A stretch of 64,000 nt of DNA from Zunongwangia endophytica (GCF_030409505.1 NZ_JAUFPZ010000002.1:682001-746000), one strand, 5' to 3'; positions 7,391 through 17,444 are shown, numbered from the stretch's first letter. Numbers and translations are program-made. Notes: generated by a model not told the origin, from the sequence alone.

Positions 7391-9262
7391 TTATTCCAAA
7401 ATCAAATTTCGGTTTTTAGAGTACTTCACAGAATATTCCAGATTGAATTTTATTTCCTGGGATGGATCGAGATTAAATTCCCATTTAATTTCACCATTTT
7501 CTTCATTCAGTTTTGCATTTGATAATTGCTCGGTTTCAACTGAAATATCTTCAGTAGTAGAAACAGGAATTTGGTCTAAAACAATCATATTTATAGATTC
7601 GTTCTTGTTATTTTTTACTGAAATTTCCCATTCTTTGATCTTTTCTCTCTTGCTTCCTATAAACTGCTTTTCGGTATAATCGTTTATTTTTTCTCTTTTA
7701 ACTGAAACTTTCTTGTCTGTTCCCAGTGAAACCTCCAGAGTATCGGTTATATATCGTACATCCATTAGTGATTTCCCAATATAAGTGCCTTCAAAAAAGA
7801 TATTCGCTTCTCCCTCCAGAAGATTATATTTTTCCCAATCAGTAATATTAGCTATTAGAAATGCTTCTTTTTTTATCTTCGGAACTGCGTAATATTGATA
7901 TTTAGCCGGTAACTCGTAAGCCGTCATTTCTACCACATAGTTCTTATTATCAGACTTGATGGTATATGGTGTTTCGATTTCAAAATCTACAGTGGTTTGA
8001 TTTTCTGTCTGAACGCTTGGTATGGGTAAACTTTTCTTTTTATCTCTTGATTCTATAGAAACACCATTGGCTCTTCCAACAAGCGCTTCTGCAGTGCTCT
8101 TATTTTTTCCGCCATATCCCACAACAACAACTTCTTCTAAAGCATTAGTGTCTTCTTGTAAAACCACATCAATTTTATTTCGATTTGCTCGTCGAACCTG
8201 GTTTTTAAAGCCCACAAAAGAGAACTCCAAATTACTTTCCTGGTCTGGAATCGTGATCGAATAGTGACCATCAAAATCTGTAACGGTACCAATCGTAGTT
8301 CCCGCAACTATTACGTTTACTCCTGGTAACGCTTCACCTTGTGGATCAATAACTTTGCCTTCTACAGTATTATTGTTAAGATTATAGGAGGGAGGCAATG
8401 TATTGTAATCTAAATAATAGGTTTGTAACTTAGGAGCCATGCCCGAATTAGATGGATTAGCTGAAGAAAATTTTAACTTTACGTTATCCCAATCGATTTT
8501 GGTGTCTTGTTTTATGTTTGCTTTATAGGCAAGTGTAATGGGCTCATTAATATTTATAGCTCTAATATCGTAAGAAGGAAACCATCCTGCATTCCCTACA
8601 ATATAGTTTAATTCGACAGGAAAAGAAGTGCTTTGTTTTGCATCTATTTTTACCAATATTTCGCCATTAGGATAATCTTTTTTACTATTAATGCTTGTAA
8701 TCTGTCTTTCAAGTTTTGTTCTTTCAACCGTAAGTTCTTCAATAGTTCTTTTTCTTTTAAGCTCATTCAGCATCAGCTCGGTGAGCTTTTTTCCGTAGAA
8801 ATCTGCAGTCTGTTGCAGGTTGGCAACATTTACCTGTTCGTTTTTTCCAACTACATTTTTGTTTTCTTTCAGAAAGGCAATTTCTTCCTGAATTACGGTT
8901 AAATATGTTCTTTCAACTTCTATTTTTTGGACGATCGCTTCAAGTTTAGCTTCTAGAGTTTTTAATTCTGAAGATTTTTCCAATTCATTTAAATAATCTT
9001 GTTGATGATTTACAGCGAGAACTGTTATGTTTCCTTCGGCTTTTACCTGAAGACTTTTTCCATCGATAAACGGCGATAAATCGGTAAATTTTAAAACTGT
9101 AATTCCACTATTTACAGAAACATTCTTTTTTCTGGTGATCTGGGCACCATCTAGAAATACAGTGACTTCGCTAACCTCTGTTGCTATTTCTTTTTCATTA
9201 ATTGTTTGTGCACAAAATACTGATGTGGTTAAAACTGCTAAAAGTAGAATTATTTTTCTCAT
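7391..9262 (-). CDS. DUF4139 (mucoidy inhibitor MuiA-like) protein with inserted CarboxypepD_reg-like domain
   Basis: 623 residues with a signal peptide (MRKIILLLAVLTTSVFCAQT). Residues 25-125 fit DUF4140 (VTVFLDGAQITRKKNV), with a coiled coil at about 90-195. DUF4139 covers about 210 to the end (GNAGWFPSYDIRA, NITDWEKYNLLEGEANIFFEGTYIGKS, and the C-terminal strand region). DUF4139 is interrupted at about 299-370 by a CarboxypepD_reg-like beta-sandwich (EGKVIDPQGEALPGVNV, GTVTDFDGHYSI, FSFVGFKNQ), followed by EEVVVVGYGG at 376-385, the signature that leads into the plug of SusC proteins. No plug or barrel follows. The role of the family is unknown in this phylum. Single gene, with a 231-bp gap before its neighbour. 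Confidence 0.85.
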   Translation of the reverse strand: MRKIILLLAVLTTSVFCAQTINEKEIATEVSEVTVFLDGAQITRKKNVSVNSGITVLKFTDLSPFIDGKSLQVKAEGNITVLAVNHQQDYLNELEKSSELKTLEAKLEAIVQKIEVERTYLTVIQEEIAFLKENKNVVGKNEQVNVANLQQTADFYGKKLTELMLNELKRKRTIEELTVERTKLERQITSINSKKDYPNGEILVKIDAKQSTSFPVELNYIVGNAGWFPSYDIRAININEPITLAYKANIKQDTKIDWDNVKLKFSSANPSNSGMAPKLQTYYLDYNTLPPSYNLNNNTVEGKVIDPQGEALPGVNVIVAGTTIGTVTDFDGHYSITIPDQESNLEFSFVGFKNQVRRANRNKIDVVLQEDTNALEEVVVVGYGGKNKSTAEALVGRANGVSIESRDKKKSLPIPSVQTENQTTVDFEIETPYTIKSDNKNYVVEMTAYELPAKYQYYAVPKIKKEAFLIANITDWEKYNLLEGEANIFFEGTYIGKSLMDVRYITDTLEVSLGTDKKVSVKREKINDYTEKQFIGSKREKIKEWEISVKNNKNESINMIVLDQIPVSTTEDISVETEQLSNAKLNEENGEIKWEFNLDPSQEIKFNLEYSVKYSKNRNLILE

Positions 9263-9430
9263 AGTTAAGAGCCGATTATTCGTCCAAAATTAGATTTGAA
9301 AGAAAGATAATGAAAAAAACATCATACTAACTCTTGAAGATAAAATAGAATTTCTTAAAATATTTTAAACGAGTTGATGCTGCTGAAGTGCTGTTTTTTA
9401 ACGTCGGATTATTCATTTTAAAGCATAAAA

Positions 9431-9460
9431 AAAATCGGCTAGAAAATACCAGCCGATTTT
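9431..9460. terminator. Intrinsic terminator
   Basis: Stem AAAATCGGCT / AGCCGATTTT with a 10-nt loop, directly after the minus-strand peptidase gene; A/T-runs flank it on both sides. Confidence 0.8.
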
Positions 9461-9478
9461 ATATAATATTGATAGTTA

Positions 9479-11308
9479 TTAAATAGCCTTTTTGATTGCA
9501 TCTTCACCGCCAACAACAGGGATACTAATCGAAGTTCCGTCTAAATCTACAGTAAGTTCGGTGCCTGGTTCTGGGTGTAACGTAAAGTTCTTATCGCTAG
9601 AAAAAATCATTAAACCTATTTGCTGTCCTTTTGGAATGATTTGATCGTCTGGAATTAAATCGAAATTCAGTTCGTAGAATTTACCTGGTTTTAAAGGTTC
9701 ACTTTCGCTAATCGATTTATAATTTTGTGGATCTGCCCAACCGCGTGTAATAATATTATCGGTTATTTTAGAATTTCGACCTTCTGTCCATGGTAAAGAA
9801 AGCATCCAAACCGAGAGATTGGCTGCAGGTTTACTACTCGCTAATTTTATTTTTAAAGTTGAAATTCCTGAAAGATGAAGATCTTCTTTTAACGTAGGTG
9901 TCACAAAAAGCAATCGATGATCGGTATATTCAGCTTGCGCTAATGCTTCCCCAGAAAAAGAATAGTTATCAACTAAGGTTTCTTTGCCTTGTTTTTTATG
10001 TTTCTCTATTGATAAACCACCAGTTTTAGGAGCACCTTTAGTTAGGTACAAAGTTACCTCTTTTGCATCAGGATTTGGATAATTGGCATAGGGAGTTGGA
10101 TTTTGTCGATCGTCATGTTCTCTCACAATCCAAGCTTTTGGATCGTTTTCGACTTCATTTTCAATTCCGAATAAAAAATGCGTAAACCATTTATTCATCA
10201 TACTTATTGGCGGTGGTCCACCATGCCCGTTTTGGTGATAATAAATTTGCGTTGGTAAGCCCATTTCTTCCGCTTTTTTATAAATACGGTAACTATGTTC
10301 AGGCATCACATTCCAGTCGTTGAAACCGTGAGACATCAGTAGTGCAGCTTGCATTGGCTCCATGTCGTTTAAATAATCACGCCCGGCCCAAAAATCATTA
10401 AAATCTCCTGTAACTCGATCCAGATTATTTCTCATCTCATTATCACGAATCGTCTTATTGCTGTAGGCTCTTTTAGATTCGTCTCCACTATGGATAAAAT
10501 CGTAAAGCACATCGATGTCTTCGCCTAGATAACCGCCTGGAGATCGAACTAAACCATTAGAACGATAATAGTGATAATATGATGTGTTTGGAGCTACGGG
10601 GATTATCGCTTCTAAACCATCAACTCCGGTTGTAGCAGCGGCAAGTGGAATGGTACCGTTGTAAGAAGTCCCCGTCATCCCCACTTTTCCGGTAGACCAG
10701 TAGGCTTTAACTTCTTCGTTTCCGGTGCGTTCGGTATATCCTTTTGCGCGACCATTTAACCAATCGATTACGGCTTTTGGAGCTAAAGATTCGTTGTCGC
10801 CTCCTACGGTTGGAGAACCATCAGATAATCCAGTTCCGGGAGAAGAAGAATGTACGACGATATACCCTCGTGGTAACCAGGTTTTAATTTGTGAGTTCGA
10901 AATAATTGGGCGTTCACCTCGTTTTTCAACTTCAGGATGTACGCGTTCTTTAGGTTGTTCACCAAGTTCGTGATTTACATCCCAAAAAATACCTTCAGCA
11001 AAACCAGCGGTACCAGCGTAATAAGGGCTAGATTCATAGATTATAGGAAGTTTTAGATCCTGTGTGTCGGTTTGTTCTGGCCGGGTAACATCAACATGCA
11101 TACGATCAGGTTTGCCATCGCCATCAGAGTCGAATTCGGTTTCTACCCAAAGGTCATGGCGTATCCATTTAGATTCATCTTCAAATTCAGGAACAATTTG
11201 AGCTTCGCCATCTTTAAAAATAGGGGAGACTTTTGCTTTTTCTTGGGCAAGCATCACATTCATGATAAAGCATGCGATCCAGAAAAGTGTGTTTTTTCTT
11301 TTAATCAT
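9479..11308 (-). CDS. Secreted Xaa-Pro dipeptidyl-peptidase (S15 / CocE-NonD family)
   Basis: 609 residues. An N-terminal signal peptide (FWIACFIMNVMLAQ) places it in the periplasm or outside. The alpha/beta hydrolase core contains the nucleophile in GMTGTSYNG (Ser about 215), the Asp in SHGFNDWNV (about 331) and the His in YHQNGHGG (about 362). The C-terminal third is the jelly-roll PepX_C domain (LSGISTLKIKLASSKPAANL). It would release X-Pro dipeptides from proline-rich peptides. The WLPRGYIVVHSSSPGTGLSDG segment favours PepX over cocaine/glutaryl acylases. An unrelated MFS permease lies upstream on the same strand, 117 bp away, not obviously in the same operon. Confidence 0.9.
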   Translation of the reverse strand: MIKRKNTLFWIACFIMNVMLAQEKAKVSPIFKDGEAQIVPEFEDESKWIRHDLWVETEFDSDGDGKPDRMHVDVTRPEQTDTQDLKLPIIYESSPYYAGTAGFAEGIFWDVNHELGEQPKERVHPEVEKRGERPIISNSQIKTWLPRGYIVVHSSSPGTGLSDGSPTVGGDNESLAPKAVIDWLNGRAKGYTERTGNEEVKAYWSTGKVGMTGTSYNGTIPLAAATTGVDGLEAIIPVAPNTSYYHYYRSNGLVRSPGGYLGEDIDVLYDFIHSGDESKRAYSNKTIRDNEMRNNLDRVTGDFNDFWAGRDYLNDMEPMQAALLMSHGFNDWNVMPEHSYRIYKKAEEMGLPTQIYYHQNGHGGPPPISMMNKWFTHFLFGIENEVENDPKAWIVREHDDRQNPTPYANYPNPDAKEVTLYLTKGAPKTGGLSIEKHKKQGKETLVDNYSFSGEALAQAEYTDHRLLFVTPTLKEDLHLSGISTLKIKLASSKPAANLSVWMLSLPWTEGRNSKITDNIITRGWADPQNYKSISESEPLKPGKFYELNFDLIPDDQIIPKGQQIGLMIFSSDKNFTLHPEPGTELTVDLDGTSISIPVVGGEDAIKKAI

Positions 11309-11425
11309 TTTAAAATGTTAATGAGGTTTTGAGATTAAAATTTCAGATTTCGATAAATATAAGCATTTCAGCTTATTTCTATTTTCTGAATTTAGTTGAA
11401 ACTATTGATAATTTTTTCCGAAGAA

Positions 11426-12619
11426 TCAAATTCTATTAATTCGCTGCGAATTAAAAACGACAATACACAAAATAATACTTAGTATTAAAAGTATATGGGA
11501 AACTGAAAAGTCATGATCAATTAAAAATCCAACTATTAAAGGTCCAAGAGCAGTACTAATCACCATAAACATGGTAAAAATACTTCGGATGGCACCAAGG
11601 TTTTCAGTTCCATAAACTTCAGCAATAATAGCCGTTTTTACCGTTCCTGAAATTCCCGTGGTAATTCCCGCCAAAATAAGAAAAGCAAGTGCACCGATAA
11701 TACTATCCATAAAAGCAAATGGTAAAAGACCAATATTAAGTGGAATTAGATAAAATCTGAATAGTTTTTTAGCGGTGTACTTATCAACCCAAACGCCACC
11801 AAATAATGAAAAAACAAGCCGAGTTATGGCATAAGCCGTAAAAAATGAAGCGTACAGCGTTGCTGACCATTCTTTTTGTTCGACAAAAATATATTGATAG
11901 AAGAACACTGCTGTGTTGATAAAGCTCACCGCGAATACCGCCGGCATTAGTATGCCGAATTTTTTATTGAAGATGATTTCTTTGTAATTATTGACTAGTT
12001 TCTTGGTGGTATTTCCTTTTATAGAAATCAGCTTATCATCAAAATGCTTAAGATTGGTGAATTTCAGTTTAACCAGGTATAAAAGTAGCAAAGCACCACT
12101 ACCAATCGCTGCAACTCTCCAATTGTAAAAAGCGATGATTGTAGTAATTAAAATAGGAAGGATAGCTTCGCCAATCGAAAATCCCAGCGAAGAAAAACTA
12201 AGCGCTTTTCCACGATTTTTATCAAATATTTTAGAGATTAATGTCATGCTAATATGCGTAAGCAAACCCTGCCCAAATAATCTTAGCATGATTATGGCGA
12301 TAATTAATGGAATAAAATAATAACTAAAACCTAGTAAAATGGTAGCAATGGCGAGGCCCGTAATACTAAAAGCGGTTACCGTTTTAGCCGGCTTATGGTC
12401 TACGGTGTGACCAACAGTTAACATGATTATCGATGCCGTAACGGTACAACCGGCGTAAATAGCACCAAATGTACCTTCAGAAATAGAAAAGGCTTTTATA
12501 ATTTCCGGCACGTATAGTGAAATAAGAAACGTTTGTCCAAAACTGGATAAAAAAGTAAGAATCCAGCCGAAACTAAGTTTTCTAAAATTAGTGATGATAA
12601 ATTTGTAAAAATCCTTCAA
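11426..12619 (-). CDS. MFS transporter
   Basis: About 398 residues from a TTG codon at 12619. The frame can be read back to TTG at 12724 (432 residues) or GTG at 12634. The extra N-terminus is AT-rich, and a TATATTTG -7 element at about 12635-12642 sits inside it, so a shorter start is preferred. Twelve hydrophobic segments begin with FGWILTFLSSFGQTFLISLYVP. The loop 2-3 motif GHTVDHKPAKTV fits the MFS signature G-x-x-x-D-x-x-G/R. The second half repeats it (GGVWVDKYTAKKLF). Substrate cannot be told; the protein resembles sugar- or nitrate-type permeases only loosely. Confidence 0.8.
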   Translation of the reverse strand: MKDFYKFIITNFRKLSFGWILTFLSSFGQTFLISLYVPEIIKAFSISEGTFGAIYAGCTVTASIIMLTVGHTVDHKPAKTVTAFSITGLAIATILLGFSYYFIPLIIAIIMLRLFGQGLLTHISMTLISKIFDKNRGKALSFSSLGFSIGEAILPILITTIIAFYNWRVAAIGSGALLLLYLVKLKFTNLKHFDDKLISIKGNTTKKLVNNYKEIIFNKKFGILMPAVFAVSFINTAVFFYQYIFVEQKEWSATLYASFFTAYAITRLVFSLFGGVWVDKYTAKKLFRFYLIPLNIGLLPFAFMDSIIGALAFLILAGITTGISGTVKTAIIAEVYGTENLGAIRSIFTMFMVISTALGPLIVGFLIDHDFSVSHILLILSIILCIVVFNSQRINRI

Positions 12620-12787
12620 ATGCAGCGTTTTCACAAATATAAGATTTAGAATATTCGAAATATATCTCAGTGTAATTTTATTTAATTTCACACTAATAAA
12701 TAGGAGAATTAGGTGTAAAACCAATAAATCCCATAGGGTATTGTGAAAGCTTTGGATTAATCATTCGACTATTGCAATCATTATCCC

Positions 12788-12795
12788 TATTTTTG
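12788..12795 (+). promoter_or_regulatory. Putative -7 promoter element before cysE
   Basis: TATTTTTG fits the Bacteroidota -7 consensus TAnnTTTG, 22 bp before the cysE start. The -33 TTTG partner is not clear at the usual spacing. Confidence 0.45.
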
Positions 12796-12817
12796 GATTT
12801 AAATAGCAAGACAAGGA

Positions 12818-13612
12818 ATGAATCTGGAGACAGTAATCAAAGAAATAAAAAACCATAAAAAATTACCTAATCTTAAATTCGAGATTAAGGAAAAAACGGA
12901 AGCTTTTACCAAGCATTTATTTTATACGTTGTTTGATGAAGATACCGAGGTTGAAGAAAATCTGAAGACATTAGAAAAGGAATTTGAAGCATTAGCCGAT
13001 CTTGTTTGCTGGAAGCCAAACACACCTTGCCGAAATATTTGGACAGAATATATTGAAAAATTACCCGAGATTCTTCAAAAATTAAATGCAGATGCCCGTG
13101 CTATTGCCGAGAATGATCCCGCAGCAAATTCAGTAGAAGAAGTTTGTCTTTCTTACCCTGGTTTTTTTGCTATTGCCATTTATAGATTAAGTCACGAATT
13201 TTACAAATTTGGTCTGCCATTAGTGCCACGTCTAATGACCGAGTGTGCACACAATCTTACCGGTACCGATATTAATCCCGGTGCGATAATCGGCGTCCCG
13301 TTTTTTATAGATCATGCAACAGGTGTGGTTATAGGTGAAACTGCGGTTATTAAGGATAACGTAAAGGTTTATCAAGGAGTAACGCTTGGAGCTTTGTATG
13401 TAGATCGAAATCTTCGCAAAGTAAAGCGACATCCCACGATAGAAGATAACGTCACTATTTATGCGAATGCCACTATTCTTGGCGGTGAAACAGTAATTGG
13501 CGCGAACAGCGTTATTGGTGGGAATGTGTGGTTAACAAAATCTGTTCCTGCAAATTCTATGGTTTCGCATACACCACAAATTAATATTAAAAATACAGCT
13601 CAAAATGAGTAA
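12818..13612 (+). CDS. cysE: Serine O-acetyltransferase
   Basis: 264 residues. It makes O-acetylserine from serine and acetyl-CoA, the first step of cysteine synthesis in the cytoplasm. An N-terminal helical domain (about 1-150) is followed by hexapeptide repeats forming a left-handed beta-helix (about 155-250). Catalytic His/Asp lie in [12 protein letters not shown]. The C-terminus lacks the usual long tail ending in Ile that binds CysK in enterobacteria, although it ends [10 protein letters not shown]. Its 3' end overlaps cysM by 8 bp, so the two are translated together. Confidence 0.92.
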   Translation: MNLETVIKEIKNHKKLPNLKFEIKEKTEAFTKHLFYTLFDEDTEVEENLKTLEKEFEALADLVCWKPNTPCRNIWTEYIEKLPEILQKLNADARAIAENDPAANSVEEVCLSYPGFFAIAIYRLSHEFYKFGLPLVPRLMTECAHNLTGTDINPGAIIGVPFFIDHATGVVIGETAVIKDNVKVYQGVTLGALYVDRNLRKVKRHPTIEDNVTIYANATILGGETVIGANSVIGGNVWLTKSVPANSMVSHTPQINIKNTAQNE

Positions 13613-14492
13613 ATCGATATTCCGATTAATAGGAAATACGCCATTAGTAGAAGCCAGAACGCTGGTTAAAAATCCGAACGTTAAGTTATATTTTAAGTTA
13701 GAAGGACAAAATCCCGGCGGAAGTGTTAAAGATCGAGCAGCTTATAATATGATTAAAAGTGCTTTAGATCGTGGCGATATAGATGAAAAAACAAAGCTAA
13801 TTGAAGCTACTAGCGGGAACACCGGTATTGCTTTAGCGATGATAGCTTCGATGTTTAAGCTGAAAATTGAACTGGTAATGCCTGAAAATGCTACAAAAGA
13901 ACGTGTGCAAACCATGCGAGCTTACGGAGCGAAAGTAACTTTAACCAATGCTGAAGAAGGAATAGAAGGAAGTAGAGACTATGCTGAAGCTAAGGTCGAA
14001 AACGAAGGTTATTTTATGTTTAATCAGTTTAGTAATGAGGATAACTGGAAAGCGCATTATAAAACTACCGGTCCCGAAGTTTGGGAAGATACCGATCATA
14101 AAGTGACTCATTTTGTTTCTAGTATGGGAACTACAGGAACCATAATGGGAACCTCCACTTTTTTAAAGGAGAAAAATAAGGCTATTCAAATTGTAGGTGT
14201 GCAGCCTACAGATAATTCTAGTATTCCAGGAATAAGAAAATGGCCAGAAGCCTACCTTCCGAAGATATTTAATGCTGAAAAAGTAGATCAGGTGATTGAG
14301 GTTAGCGAAAAAGAAGCTCGCGAAATGACGAAACGACTAGCGGAAGAAGAAGGAATTTTTGCCGGTATGAGTAGTGGAGGAGCAACGGCAGCAGCCCTAA
14401 AATTGTGTGATACATTAGAAGAAGGCATAGTGGTAAGCATCATTTGCGACCGTGGTGATCGATATTTATCTTCAGATTTATTTGAAAATTAA
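13605..14492 (+). CDS. cysM: Cysteine synthase B (O-acetylserine sulfhydrylase)
   Basis: 295 residues, a type II PLP enzyme. The PLP lysine is in GGSVKDRAA (Lys42), the phosphate/substrate loop is TSGNTG (about 68-73), and [10 protein letters not shown] is the second phosphate-binding loop. The shorter length and the [18 protein letters not shown] segment match CysM rather than CysK. It converts O-acetylserine plus sulfide (or thiosulfate) to cysteine, using the product of the upstream cysE. Overlaps cysE by 8 bp. Confidence 0.92.
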   Translation: MSKSIFRLIGNTPLVEARTLVKNPNVKLYFKLEGQNPGGSVKDRAAYNMIKSALDRGDIDEKTKLIEATSGNTGIALAMIASMFKLKIELVMPENATKERVQTMRAYGAKVTLTNAEEGIEGSRDYAEAKVENEGYFMFNQFSNEDNWKAHYKTTGPEVWEDTDHKVTHFVSSMGTTGTIMGTSTFLKEKNKAIQIVGVQPTDNSSIPGIRKWPEAYLPKIFNAEKVDQVIEVSEKEAREMTKRLAEEEGIFAGMSSGGATAAALKLCDTLEEGIVVSIICDRGDRYLSSDLFEN

Positions 14493-14553
14493 TTAATTAC
14501 GGCTTTAATGTTGATTTCTGCTCAGATAATTTCTATAAACCTGAAAAATGCGC

Positions 14554-14561
14554 TATTTTTG
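14554..14561 (+). promoter_or_regulatory. Putative -7 promoter element before helicase gene
   Basis: TATTTTTG matches TAnnTTTG. Transcription would begin near 14567, which argues for the ATG at 14588 as start rather than the upstream TTG. Confidence 0.5.
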
Positions 14562-14587
14562 CAAAATTGCAGATTAAAACAGGGTTT

Positions 14588-16102
14588 ATGGAAGTTTCAG
14601 ATTTAGGAATTAGCGAAAAGAAGGTAGACAAACAATTATACGGTTATCAGCAGAACGATATCGATAAGATCTTTGGTGTTATAGAAGAAAATCCAGAGCA
14701 TTATAATCTTTTGTATCAATTGCCTACCGGTGGAGGAAAAACGGTAATCTTCTCTGAAATGGTACGAGAATATATTCAGCGTACCGAAAAGAAAGTATTA
14801 ATTCTAACGCACCGTATCGAGCTTTGTAAGCAGACGAACAAGATGCTTTCCGATTTTGGTGTTAAGAATAAAATTATAAACAGTAAGGTTAAAGAACTAC
14901 CAGATCAACATGACTATATGTGTTTTGTTGCCATGGTAGAAACTTTAAATAACCGTCTTCACGATGATAAATTAGACCTTGAAGATATTGGGATGGTTAT
15001 TATTGATGAAGCGCATTACAATAGTTTTAGAAAATTATTTAAGTTTTTTGAAAAGTGCTTTATCCTTGGTGTAACTGCAACGCCACTTAGCTCGAATATT
15101 AAATTACCAATGAAGGATAATTACCGCGAATTGATCGTTGGTGATTCTATTACTTCTTTGATTGAAAAAGGCTTCCTGGCTAGAGCTAATATTTATAGCT
15201 ATAACGTAGGTTTATCTGCTTTAAAAGTAGGGATGAACGGTGATTACACCGTAAAATCTTCCGAAGAACTGTATACGAATATGTCGATGCAGGAAAAGCT
15301 TTTAAATGCTTATTTGGAGCGTTCTAAAGGAAAGAAAACCTTAATTTTTAATAATGGTATTAATACTTCTATAGAAGTTTACTACACATTTAAGCAAGCG
15401 GGTTATAATGTTCGGCATTTAGATAATACGACAAGCAAGCAGGATCGGAAGGAAATTCTAAAATGGTTTAAACATACACCAGATGCGATTGTAACTTCAG
15501 TAAGTATTTTAACTACAGGATTTGATGAGCCTACGGTAGATACCATTATACTGAATCGTGCTACCAAATCGCTTACTTTATACTTCCAGATGATTGGTCG
15601 GGGATCTCGTGTACTTCCTGGTAAGAAAGAATTTACAGTAATCGATCTTGGTAATAATATGGCTCGTTTTGGCCATTGGAGTTCACCAATCGATTGGAGA
15701 CAAATTTTCCGTTCGCCAGATTTTTATTTTGAAAATCTACTTAGCGACGAGGAAATTGAACGTGAGTTTAAATACGAAATGCCCGCAGAATTAAGAGAGC
15801 AATTTTCAAAATCAGAAAGTGTAGATTTTGACGTAGAAGCGGCTTATGACGATGTGATTAAACGTGGATTGAAATCGAAATCGGTTTTAGAGTGGTCTAT
15901 GGAGCAACACGTAAAAATGTGTGTTGAAAATAGCGAAGATGTATTTGATGCACGAATTTTGGCTAAAGAATTAAAAGCTGATATATCTTCAAGAATCAAA
16001 CAGTACTCGTATTGCATTTCTAAAAGTACCAAGAATTATCGTGACTGGTTAGAAGAAGATTATTCTAGAAAGCTAAGAATGGCGATCAATAAAGAATTCT
16101 AA
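14588..16102 (+). CDS. DEAD/DEAH-box (SF2) helicase
   Basis: 504 residues from ATG 14588 (an upstream in-frame TTG at 14567 lies where transcription probably starts). Motif I is LPTGGGKTVIF, motif II is IIDEAHYN, motif III/SAT-like is GVTATP, and motif VI is QMIGRGSRV. RecA1 and RecA2 are followed by an uncharacterised C-terminal part (about 350-504). The family (SSL2/RAD25-like, type I restriction R-subunit-like helicases) acts on DNA or RNA. It stands alone here with no methylase or nuclease beside it, so a stand-alone housekeeping or repair helicase is likely. Specific role unknown. Confidence 0.88.
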   Translation: MEVSDLGISEKKVDKQLYGYQQNDIDKIFGVIEENPEHYNLLYQLPTGGGKTVIFSEMVREYIQRTEKKVLILTHRIELCKQTNKMLSDFGVKNKIINSKVKELPDQHDYMCFVAMVETLNNRLHDDKLDLEDIGMVIIDEAHYNSFRKLFKFFEKCFILGVTATPLSSNIKLPMKDNYRELIVGDSITSLIEKGFLARANIYSYNVGLSALKVGMNGDYTVKSSEELYTNMSMQEKLLNAYLERSKGKKTLIFNNGINTSIEVYYTFKQAGYNVRHLDNTTSKQDRKEILKWFKHTPDAIVTSVSILTTGFDEPTVDTIILNRATKSLTLYFQMIGRGSRVLPGKKEFTVIDLGNNMARFGHWSSPIDWRQIFRSPDFYFENLLSDEEIEREFKYEMPAELREQFSKSESVDFDVEAAYDDVIKRGLKSKSVLEWSMEQHVKMCVENSEDVFDARILAKELKADISSRIKQYSYCISKSTKNYRDWLEEDYSRKLRMAINKEF

Positions 16103-16110
16103 CTTGATTA

Positions 16111-16152
16111 AAAAAAGAAAACCTCTTGTGAAAGCATGAGGTTTTCTTTTTT
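16111..16152. terminator. Bidirectional terminator
   Basis: 15-bp arms AAAAAAGAAAACCTC / GAGGTTTTCTTTTTT around a 12-nt loop, between the convergent helicase gene and the 16164-16919 gene. Confidence 0.8.
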
Positions 16153-16163
16153 AGACTAATACT

Positions 16164-16919
16164 TTATTTATTTTCTTCGGAAATACGTTGCTCGTGAAAT
16201 TCTTTTGCAGCTCGATGGAGTATATCTATAAAATCTAATTTCCTATTTTCCTGTAACACCGCTGAGGTATAATTTTTCGTTGCCAAATAATCTATAAAAA
16301 GATAATGCTGATGCTCCGGGATATTAAGGTCTGCGCTTAAAAATTCAGCATTAAATAAATTATCGGTTTCAAAAAGTTGATAATAATCCTGCGGTTTTAA
16401 AACTGTTTCTTTTTCAGCAGTAACTTTTGTTTTTCCGTTTTTCTTAGATAACAGGCCTATAATTAATCGAGGTATTTCTAATAGATTTCCGTTACTGGGA
16501 CGATAATCCAATGGATTGTTTTTAATACTGTATTGTATTCCTGCATTAAGTTCTTCATCTAATTGATCTGGATCGGTTTTAAAACTTTTTCCACTATTTA
16601 TCTTTACTTCATCCAAAGTATTAAAGTTAAGTTCTACAACAACGTTCTTGTTGAAATCGGTTTCTTTTACGACAAATGTATACCTATTATAAGCAATGGA
16701 ATTAAACAGAATGCTGTCGCCAACTTTAGCTGAGATCTCAAAAAATCCTTTCTCGTTTGTTTCCGTATAAAATCCCTGATTTTGATTCTTTATCTTGAAA
16801 TTTGAAACGATACCTTCACTATCATATAAATAACCACTAACTTTTTGAGCATTGGCGCTTAAATAGAAAACACCGAATACTACTAATAATAATGTTTTTA
16901 TAGGTTGAATGGTTGGCAT
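16164..16919 (-). CDS. CarboxypepD_reg-like domain exported protein
   Basis: 251 residues with a signal peptide (LLLVVFGVFYLSANAQ). Residues 26-100 look like the CarboxypepD_reg/peptidase-associated beta-sandwich (VSGYLYDSEGIVSNFKIKN, FYTETNEKGFFEISAKVGD, ILFNSIAYNR). It is followed by a variable helical tail rich in Lys/Asn. A second protein of the same build occurs at 61092-61856. The domain is often the N-terminus of TonB receptors or DUF5686 proteins; here it is free-standing. Function unknown. A start codon is well defined by the signal peptide. Confidence 0.75.
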   Translation of the reverse strand: MPTIQPIKTLLLVVFGVFYLSANAQKVSGYLYDSEGIVSNFKIKNQNQGFYTETNEKGFFEISAKVGDSILFNSIAYNRYTFVVKETDFNKNVVVELNFNTLDEVKINSGKSFKTDPDQLDEELNAGIQYSIKNNPLDYRPSNGNLLEIPRLIIGLLSKKNGKTKVTAEKETVLKPQDYYQLFETDNLFNAEFLSADLNIPEHQHYLFIDYLATKNYTSAVLQENRKLDFIDILHRAAKEFHEQRISEENK

Positions 16920-17082
16920 AGTAAAAAATAATTCAGATAAAGAATAATTGAAATTTGATAAAAGGAATTAATTCAGATTCCATAGACTGCATTAAAAATT
17001 AGATCATAAAGGAGAGATTAATAACTGAATTGTATAACGCCGATTTCAATTTGTTTATTGCTGAACGAGATGTATGAAAATG

Positions 17083-17114
17083 AAAACAGCAAAACCATGA
17101 AGTTTTGCTGTTTT
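17083..17114. terminator. Terminator hairpin
   Basis: Inverted repeat AAAACAGCAAAAC / GTTTTGCTGTTTT with a 6-nt centre, just after the end of the minus-strand 102-residue gene. Confidence 0.75.
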
Positions 17115-17135
17115 GTATGAATTTCAAGAATTATT

Positions 17136-17444
17136 CTAAATCTCTTTATCTGAATTTGGATGTTCCCTGTCTTTCTGATAATCAGGTTTCGCACCACGCT
17201 TATTGAACTGTCTATTTTCTTCATCGGGAATGTCGCTACCGTCGCTGCTTATATCTGCTTCTTGTCTTTCAGGGATGTCTAGATCCTTTGCTGCAAAATC
17301 ATTATTCGTTTGAGTATGATCTAGTGCTGCATCTTGCCCTTTATTCATGCTTCTTCCTTTTTCGTTTAAGGCTTGCTGATCGTCTTTAGTAACTTCAGGA
17401 TTGTACGGTAAGTCCTGATCTTTTTTTTCCTTATTTGAGCTCAT
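17136..17444 (-). CDS. Small highly charged hydrophilic protein
   Basis: 102 residues from ATG 17444 (a TTG five codons upstream is also possible). Composition is dominated by Asp, Glu, Lys, Asn and Gln, with no hydrophobic segment or signal peptide. Segments such as AALDHTQTNNDFAAKDLDIP and EENRQFNKRGAKPD suggest an intrinsically disordered protein; similar small soluble proteins in this phylum are stress-linked, which I only infer. Flanked by terminators on both sides, so a single-gene unit. Confidence 0.55.
   Translation of the reverse strand: MSSNKEKKDQDLPYNPEVTKDDQQALNEKGRSMNKGQDAALDHTQTNNDFAAKDLDIPERQEADISSDGSDIPDEENRQFNKRGAKPDYQKDREHPNSDKEI

Noticed and set aside
9479..12619. Peptidase and MFS gene as one peptide-use operon
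   Set aside because: The 117-bp gap and lack of shared function evidence do not support it; both could have own promoters.
12818..14492. Cysteine or T-box-like riboswitch before cysE
   Set aside because: The leader is too short after the putative promoter to hold one.
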